64,000 bases of DNA from Halichoerus grypus (taxonomy: Eukaryota; Chordata; Mammalia; Carnivora; Phocidae). Shown piece by piece: positions 58,410-64,000 of the stretch. The notes under the pieces were generated by a model. It worked only from the letters and a program-made list of their open reading frames with translations, was not told where the DNA came from and did no database searches. Within the stretch, counting starts at the first letter, position 1. Every line of letters begins with the position of its first letter. The DNA is taken from assembly GCF_964656455.1 (NCBI RefSeq), contig NC_135723.1, positions 100,889,283 through 100,953,282 on the forward strand, written 5' to 3'. The translations under genes were made by a program, and so were the position numbers.

Positions 58410-58606
58410 GGGGCGCCTGGGTGGCTCAGATGGGTAGGCGTCTGCCTTCGGCTCAGGTCATGATCGCAGGGTCCTGGGATTGAGCCCCGCATCAGGCTCC
58501 CTGCTCGCTGGGGAGCCTGCTTCCCACTCTGCCTTTGCCCTTCTATTTGTGCTCTCTGGCTCTCTCTATCTCTCTATCAAATAAATAAAATCTTGAAGAA
58601 AAAAAA
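58410..58606 (+). mobile_element. CAN SINE inserted in the tail of another SINE
   Basis: GGGGCGCCTGGGTGGCTCAG opens at 58410 inside the A-rich tail of the preceding SINE. It ends AAATAAATAAAATCTTGAAG with an A tail. Flanks AAAAATAAAAGCA and AAAAATAAAGCA are the likely duplication. Confidence 0.92.
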
Positions 58607-58979
58607 ATAAAGCAAAGCAGAACTTCTTTAGGAAAAGGCTACTAAACATGTGTTTCAGTAACAAAGGGGCATATTTGATTAAAAGGAGAATGAAAAGTTT
58701 TTGTCTAAGCCAATATAATATTCTTGTACTATATGAAAAAGAATATAGTGAGGGATAACATTTCAAAGCTTGGCGGCTAAACATGAGCGAGTGTAAATTC
58801 GCGTGGAAAGTAAACAGTGACTTTGGTGTGTTTGGTGGTTCTGTGCTTTGTTTTGTGGTCACTCACTCATCAAGTAGTTATTAAACCAAATGTACAGGAC
58901 AGTTGCTGATGGAGAAGATTAGTGCTATGAATAATTCAAAGACATTCTTGTCCTCTAAGAACTGTGTTTTAATTAGTAA

Positions 58980-59400
58980 AATAATAAATCCCATTTGTTG
59001 AGTGCCTACCACAAGCCAGTTGGAGTGCTGGTCACCTCACAGTTATTATATTATTGCAATCTTCCCACCATTATGTGGGGCAGGCATTATTAACACCATT
59101 TTATTTAAAGATGAACAATAGGGGCGCCTGGGTGGCTCAATAAGTTAAGCATCTGCCTTCGGCTCGGGTCATGATCCCGGAGTCCTGGGATTGAGTCCCA
59201 CATCGGGCTCCCTGCTCAGCAGGGAGTCTGCTTTTCCCTCTCCCCCTGCCCCTCCCCCTGCTCATGCTCTCTCTCTCTCAAATAAATAAAATCTTAAAAA
59301 AAAAAAAAAAAAAGATCAACAACAGAGTCAGAGAGGTAGCTTGACCAGGATCACACAGCTAATAAGTGGGAGAACTTGTCTCCTCTGCGCGGCTCGGCCG
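58980..59400 (-). mobile_element. MIR SINE, reverse orientation, split by a CAN SINE
   Basis: The left part has GTTGAGTGCCTACCACAAGC, CACAGTTATTATATTATTGC, GGCAGGCATTATTAACACCA and TTTTATTTAAAGATGAACAA. The right part resumes at 59311 with AGTCAGAGAGGTAGCTTGAC, CAGGATCACACAGCTAATAA. Joined, they give the usual reverse MIR order. Confidence 0.82.
59107..59322 (+). mobile_element. CAN SINE nested in a MIR, with target-site duplication
   Basis: The body starts at 59121 with GGGGCGCCTGGGTGGCTCAA and ends AATAAATAAAATCTT plus a run of A. AAAGATGAACAA (59107-59118) and AAAGATCAACAA (59311-59322) differ at one base and mark the insertion in the MIR. Confidence 0.94.
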
Positions 59401-61267
59401 GGACTTGCTGCTGTGCTCAGCTCTGGGCTCCACACGGTCAGAATTCACTCAATAGGAGTGTCTGGGGCCTTGGAGAGGCGCGTAAGGATGTGACAACTTA
59501 GGCAGAGAGAAGAACAGTATTACCCAGATCATTCAGGACCACTGTTCTGTTACTGAGATGGTAACAGAACATTCTGGAAAGAAATGGTGGACTTGGTCTG
59601 ATTCCGCAAAAAGGTTTTGGCCCAGGATAGTTCCCTGTCCTGCATGATGGATCCTGGAAAGCTTGAGATAGAAGGTTAAGTGCAGCTTTCAGCCTGACAT
59701 GGACACAAATCCCCAAAGAGCCCCCACCTACGCCAACATGTACTTTTGACCTCACTTGAAATGTTCTTCCCAGGGCCAGTTTTACCCAAGAGCAGAGGAA
59801 AAAGCTGTTGGCGACACCCGATTTCAGAAACGGAGAAGCAGTGGTGTCCTGGAAAGTGCTGAGCAGGCCGATCTCTGGGAGGCGGGGAGAGGGAGGACAT
59901 GGTCGGCCACATTCCGTGGTATAAATGCTCCAACAGTGGCCCATTTCAAGGCACCAATGGGGCATGGACAGACTTGAGAAATTCCTGATAATTTAACAAC
60001 TGGCTCGCTCACCACTGGGGTCTTCCTGTTCGACTCATACGTGCCTGGAATTCCTTCAATTGGGGACAACGCTTTTTATTCCACAATTAGAGACAAACGC
60101 TGATGCGCCGGCAGAGGGGACACATTCACACTGCAGGTGAAGTGACCCAGGACCTTGCCTTCAGTACTGTGACTGAGGAGCTGGAAGAGATGGTCACTCA
60201 CTGCCTTCTTCAACGTTTCCACCAGCTGATGGTCTCAAACGAACGAGGGCAACACGGCTTTACGCAACTGTGATTCAGCTAGCGGGAGGATGTTCCGATG
60301 GAAAGTTTTCCTTACATGGGGATTTTTTTTTAAGAGAAGGGCTAGGAAAAAAAAGGAACTAATGGCTCCCAAGATGGAACTGTCCTCAGGACAGCGCTCC
60401 CTCACCACTGCCTCAGGATGCCGGCGGACAGAAAGCTCTTGTGCTCTCCCTGTGCGGCCCGCTCTCTCTCCATGCCGTGCGCATTTACACGTTCACAGAG
60501 CTCTGTGTGTGAGACCTCTCTGGTGACCCCAGTGGCCCCAAAATGCACATAACCCAGGGCAATCATTGGAAGTTCTCCACAAGTGATCCGGGAGGCCTTG
60601 TTCCCACAGCCCGGGGGCAAGCACTAAGACATTAAGGCATCCGTGGTCCCCATAACTTGGTCCCATTCCAGGCTTGTGGTCGTGGCTCCAACCAGGACTC
60701 GTCCCCTCTCTGCGGTAGACCCCACGGTTGATGCCAAACTCCCCTTGTCACCCCATTCCTGTACACACAGATGTGTAGCAGCAGGGGGCCCTACCGCTGA
60801 GGGGGTCCTCATGGGGCCACGCAGGTCACAGAGACCATCCCATCCTCCTCCTTTGGAAGCTCAGGCGGGGCAGTCCAGGGATGACCCACGGGAGCAATCC
60901 CCCCTGAAGCCCACCCTCCCTCTGGATTTCCAATTATATTAAAATAAAATTTTTCCAAGGCCCAAAACTTTATCATGGAGGCCACTTGTGGACCGTGTTA
61001 GGTCAGCTGTGAACGATTCACTGGATGGTCACAAGCGGTCACAAGCCCGATGCACCCCTCAAGCGTGCCCTCGCACCTGGGGCTGCAGGGCTGTGGATGA
61101 GGCCCAGGTGCAGACAGAAGCAGCCAGCAGGGCGGAGCCTGGCTGCCAAGGGGGCCGGGGTCTCACCCTGTTAGGGACGCCTTCTGCTGGAACAGAGGAT
61201 ACAGACCTTTCCTCAGGGTTTCCCACCACGCAGGGAGGTCGGAGGCCAGCCCTTACAATTCCGTTTA
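59401..61267. other. Intronic sequence, nothing recognised
   Basis: Unique. No repeat family, CpG island or splice-flanked frame seen. Confidence 0.5.
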
Positions 61268-61355
61268 ATTAATAAAAAGAAACGGAGGCTCAGAGAAGCA
61301 AACTGATTTGCCCAGGATCCCAGGGGAGGCCAGTGGTAGGGCTGGGGTTAGACAT
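61268..61355 (-). mobile_element. MIR fragment, reverse orientation
   Basis: GAAACGGAGGCTCAGAGAAG, CAAACTGATTTGCCCAGGAT and GAGGCCAGTGGTAGGGCTGG follow the reverse MIR core. Confidence 0.68.
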
Positions 61356-63100
61356 GGGGTCACCGCCCCCCCAACCCCCGTCCAGTGGCATTTAGGACCT
61401 CGGGTTGCCTCTTCTCTGTCGGGATGTGGGAAGAGTAAATAAAGACACTTGGACTGAAAATTGACTCCGAAAACCTTTGAGGATCATGTGACAGTACCTG
61501 AAAAGCACCTAGATCCCTGAGAGTCTGCGAGCCAAACAAAATCCCATTGTGGAAGAGGAAAGTGGGTGCCCTGGGCGTGGGAGCCGCAGTGTGTGGTAGC
61601 ACATAGTTGCTAGTGCTGTCCCGCTGGTTGCAAAAGACTGTGTCATATTTCATGGAAAGTTCTAAAGGTCACCGTGGCACTTGACTCCGAGTGAGACTGC
61701 CGTGTCACCTCATCGGGGCCTTCCGTGTCCCGTCCCAGAGCCGTTTATGCGGCCAAGGCTCCGGAGAGTGACGCATCCTCACCTTGACTCAGGCACCCGT
61801 GCCCATTTGTGCGTCACTCCAGCACGGTCACGGTCACTCACCGCTCCCCCACGAGCTGGAGTTTAGAGGTTCCAGTTTGAGTGACAAGAGGGTGATTTTT
61901 TTTGGCAAAGACAAACCACCTCAGCCTAAAGAGTTCAGCTCACACCAGTGACACCTAAACCCAGTGACAATGGGGGTATCATCTTTCAGAGTACAGAAGT
62001 GTTCAGGAAGAGTGAAAAGCGATGGCAATAATTATTTTTAGCATGCCCAAGTGCAACACCTAAAAGTATGAATCCCTAGATGATCTTAAAGTCTTCCATG
62101 GGGCATCATGTGCCCTATGGGGCCCCCCAGTGGGGGCCTTACTTAATCCCTCCTCATGGCCCTTGCAGGCTCTAGGGTCTCTCTGCCAGGCCAAGAGAGG
62201 TGCCAGAGACCAGAGCTGCTCCTAACCCCAGCATTCAGGCGATTCAGGGTGAACCCTGGGCTCAGGGGCTGAAGAGCAATGGCTTTCAAAAATTAGATTC
62301 CAAAGATTCTAGAGGCCGAGCATCTGGATTTTCCATTTAGTTCATCCTCTGAGTTATGTCTTGGAAAGGCCAAAGTGGTAAAGAACTGTGCAAAAATCCT
62401 TGGCAAGGGTCAAGACCTCATCAACTCCCACAGAGTATGGCCACCTAGGCCTTCACCTCCCGAGCAGCCAAGCACGGTTTCCCTTTTCCAGAATCCGGGG
62501 CTCCTCAAGGAGGCCCCAGGGGCTTTTCCACTTCTAATATTTGGAAGCCACGGGTTTAAACTATGAGATCTGAGCTGAAGTTTGCCTTTAATCTGTTTCT
62601 TTGGCACAGTGAAATATATTATCAAACAAGACGATAAAAAGGAAGGTTTGAAATACTTAGGTCAAACGAAGCACGTAGGCTCACATACCAGGATGTGATT
62701 TTGAGCCATTTAGTTTATTCCTCCACCTTTCTCCCCTAAAACTTCCACGGAAGTTTTGAGCAAATCAAATTAGATAAAACTGCAAAAAATATCTTGAAAG
62801 CTGCAGAGCATTTCACAGGTGAAGAGCATCGTCTCAACCTTCACGGAAAGATCCCTCTGGGCTCAGACTCCGAGTGCCTCAAGGACACGGTGGGAAAAGC
62901 CAGAGCAAAGCCTCAGTTACCGAAAGGCGCCTCCTTGGGCGCCGACCCAGGGCTGGCTGCCTTGGCTCTGCGTCTCGGGGGAGGGGGCTGGATCCGCTAG
63001 CCTGGCTGGCTGGGCGGGCGCCGGGACCTGAGCGAGGAGCAGCCCATGTGCCGTTCCTGCTCCTGATCCCGACCCAGAAGTCAGAAGTAATTGGACAAAA
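61356..63100. other. Intronic sequence, nothing recognised
   Basis: Unique. GC-rich at 62900-63060. No exon or repeat recognised. Confidence 0.5.
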
Positions 63101-63109
63101 CCCTGCTCA

Positions 63110-64000
63110 TCAGCCAAAACACTCACAGCATAAGCATTTTATTTCTTCAATGAGGAACCAAGGGACTTCGCTACTAATAATTTACTCTTTTTAACCACAT
63201 GCACAAAGAATACTGGTTCTTAGCAGTGCATTGCAATGGGGGGCGGGGGGAGGTGCTATTTAGGCAAGAACACTGCCGCAGAGCATGTAGCTGGCCCGAG
63301 GAAGGAGACGGGAAGGATGAGAGTCAGAAGCCCTCATGATACAGAGCCTAGTCCCTGCATCTCAGTGCTGGCTGGATACGCGAGGTTGCATCACAGGCAA
63401 TCCGGCGAGGACCCTAAGTCCTCTGTAAAGAGTGAAGTTATAGTTCATATCTTTTGAATGAGAAAACTACAAAATGTATAGTGCATCGAACACTTAAAAA
63501 GATGCAGGTTTTGGTGCTTAATGGTTTAAGTTTCAAATATCTAGAAAGTTAACTTGGGTGGCTGGTTCACTTCTTGATGTTGACAAAATATAAAAATGGT
63601 ATTCCATAATCGAGATCGTTGGCTAATTCAGATTGGCCTTATCCCAAACCAGTCAGATGTTACTGTAGTCACTGACGTCACTCACTTCGACTTCCTTTCC
63701 CATTACATTATTATTCTCGGGGTGGGGGGGCGTTACTGCCCCTAAGGGGTGAAAATGGCTCTTGGGAAGGGGGATGTACTCTTTTCACATATAAAGCACA
63801 GAGAGACACATAATACATAAATAATATATGGTATATCTGTTCTGCTAAAATTGCAAGGGGGTGATTGGAAACAAATGTCTAAGGAGGCTCTTTGCGGGGG
63901 TAAAAAAAGAAAAGGCTGATTAATTTAAAAAAGGAAAGCAGACGGGAAACTGAAGATTGGAGGGGTGAGTAGTCATCATCCATCATAATAAGAACATATA
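63110..64000 (-). other. A/T-rich, repeat-free block resembling an mRNA 3' end
   Basis: On minus the block ends with GAAGAAATAAAATGC (AATAAA at 63138-63143). About 20 nt later comes a G/T-rich stretch (GTGAGTGTTTTGGC), as at a cleavage and polyadenylation site. The 900 bp above it has no repeats and no long frame, like a 3' UTR. It could be intronic polyadenylation, a non-coding RNA end, or chance. Confidence 0.25.
63673..63680. promoter_or_regulatory. Full CRE palindrome TGACGTCA
   Basis: ACTGACGTCACTCAC contains the complete CREB/ATF consensus in the repeat-free block. A second copy lies at 1055-1062 inside an L2 relic. The motif alone does not show that it is used. Confidence 0.4.

Larger units (their letters stand above)
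6194..64000 (-). other. PRKAG2: PRKAG2 intron upstream of the exon (partial)
   Basis: In human the intron 5' of this exon is very long (of order 100 kb from memory), which agrees with finding no earlier exon in 58 kb. In human this intron also harbours an alternative first exon for a shorter gamma-2 isoform. I could not locate an equivalent by eye. Confidence 0.75.

Overview
The window is nuclear DNA from a carnivoran mammal. Fourteen copies of the tRNA-Lys-derived carnivore SINE (CAN SINE) are present, with the head GGGCGCCTGGGTGGCTCAG and the inner CATCGGGCTCCCTGCTC... form. The dog-type head (GGGATCCCTGGGTGGCGCAG) and the cat-type inner segment (GCTGACAGCTCAGAGCC) are both absent. This points to a non-dog caniform (bear, mustelid, pinniped or raccoon group). 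The exact species cannot be read from the sequence. There are no bacterial-style operons. Most open frames are chance or repeat-derived.

One real coding exon is visible, on the minus strand at 5976-6193 (218 nt). It has a clean branch point, polypyrimidine tract, CAG acceptor and GTAAGT donor. Its 72 codons match the N-terminal extension of PRKAG2, the gamma-2 regulatory subunit of AMP-activated protein kinase. Positions 1-5975 are therefore the intron downstream of this exon. Positions 6194-64000 are the long intron upstream of it. I found no other PRKAG2 exon.

Layout: 0.9-2.1 kb holds an L2-like LINE relic. 2.5-5.2 kb holds a SINE, an L1 3' end and a MaLR LTR. 6.0-6.8 kb holds the exon, a (TTTA)n tract and a second MaLR LTR. 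8.6-9.2 kb is an L1 3' end. 12.4-15.8 kb is a cluster of independent tandem duplications ending in a 12 x 76 bp minisatellite. 18.0-22.7 kb is dense in SINE and L1, with a 23-bp minisatellite ending in a 32-bp-arm hairpin. 26-27.4 kb holds two inverted MER20 elements and a MaLR LTR. 28-40 kb is mostly unique intron with a few old repeats. 42.5-45.2 kb holds L1 3' ends around a 155-bp, 98.7% identical inverted repeat. 46.7-59.4 kb carries further SINEs, one very young and one nested in a MIR. The last kilobase is A/T-rich and resembles an mRNA 3' end on the minus strand.

The signals I would follow first are: (1) the 76-bp minisatellite, where every unit carries TATAA plus a near-consensus YY1 site whose CpG is the only CpG in the unit; (2) the 155-bp inverted repeat with a 653-bp spacer; (3) the minisatellite-derived hairpin at 19.9 kb. 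All three lie in the PRKAG2 intron and would be transcribed in its pre-mRNA. I do not see evidence of a new protein-coding system. Repeat family names come from recognition by eye and have approximate edges unless a target-site duplication fixes them.
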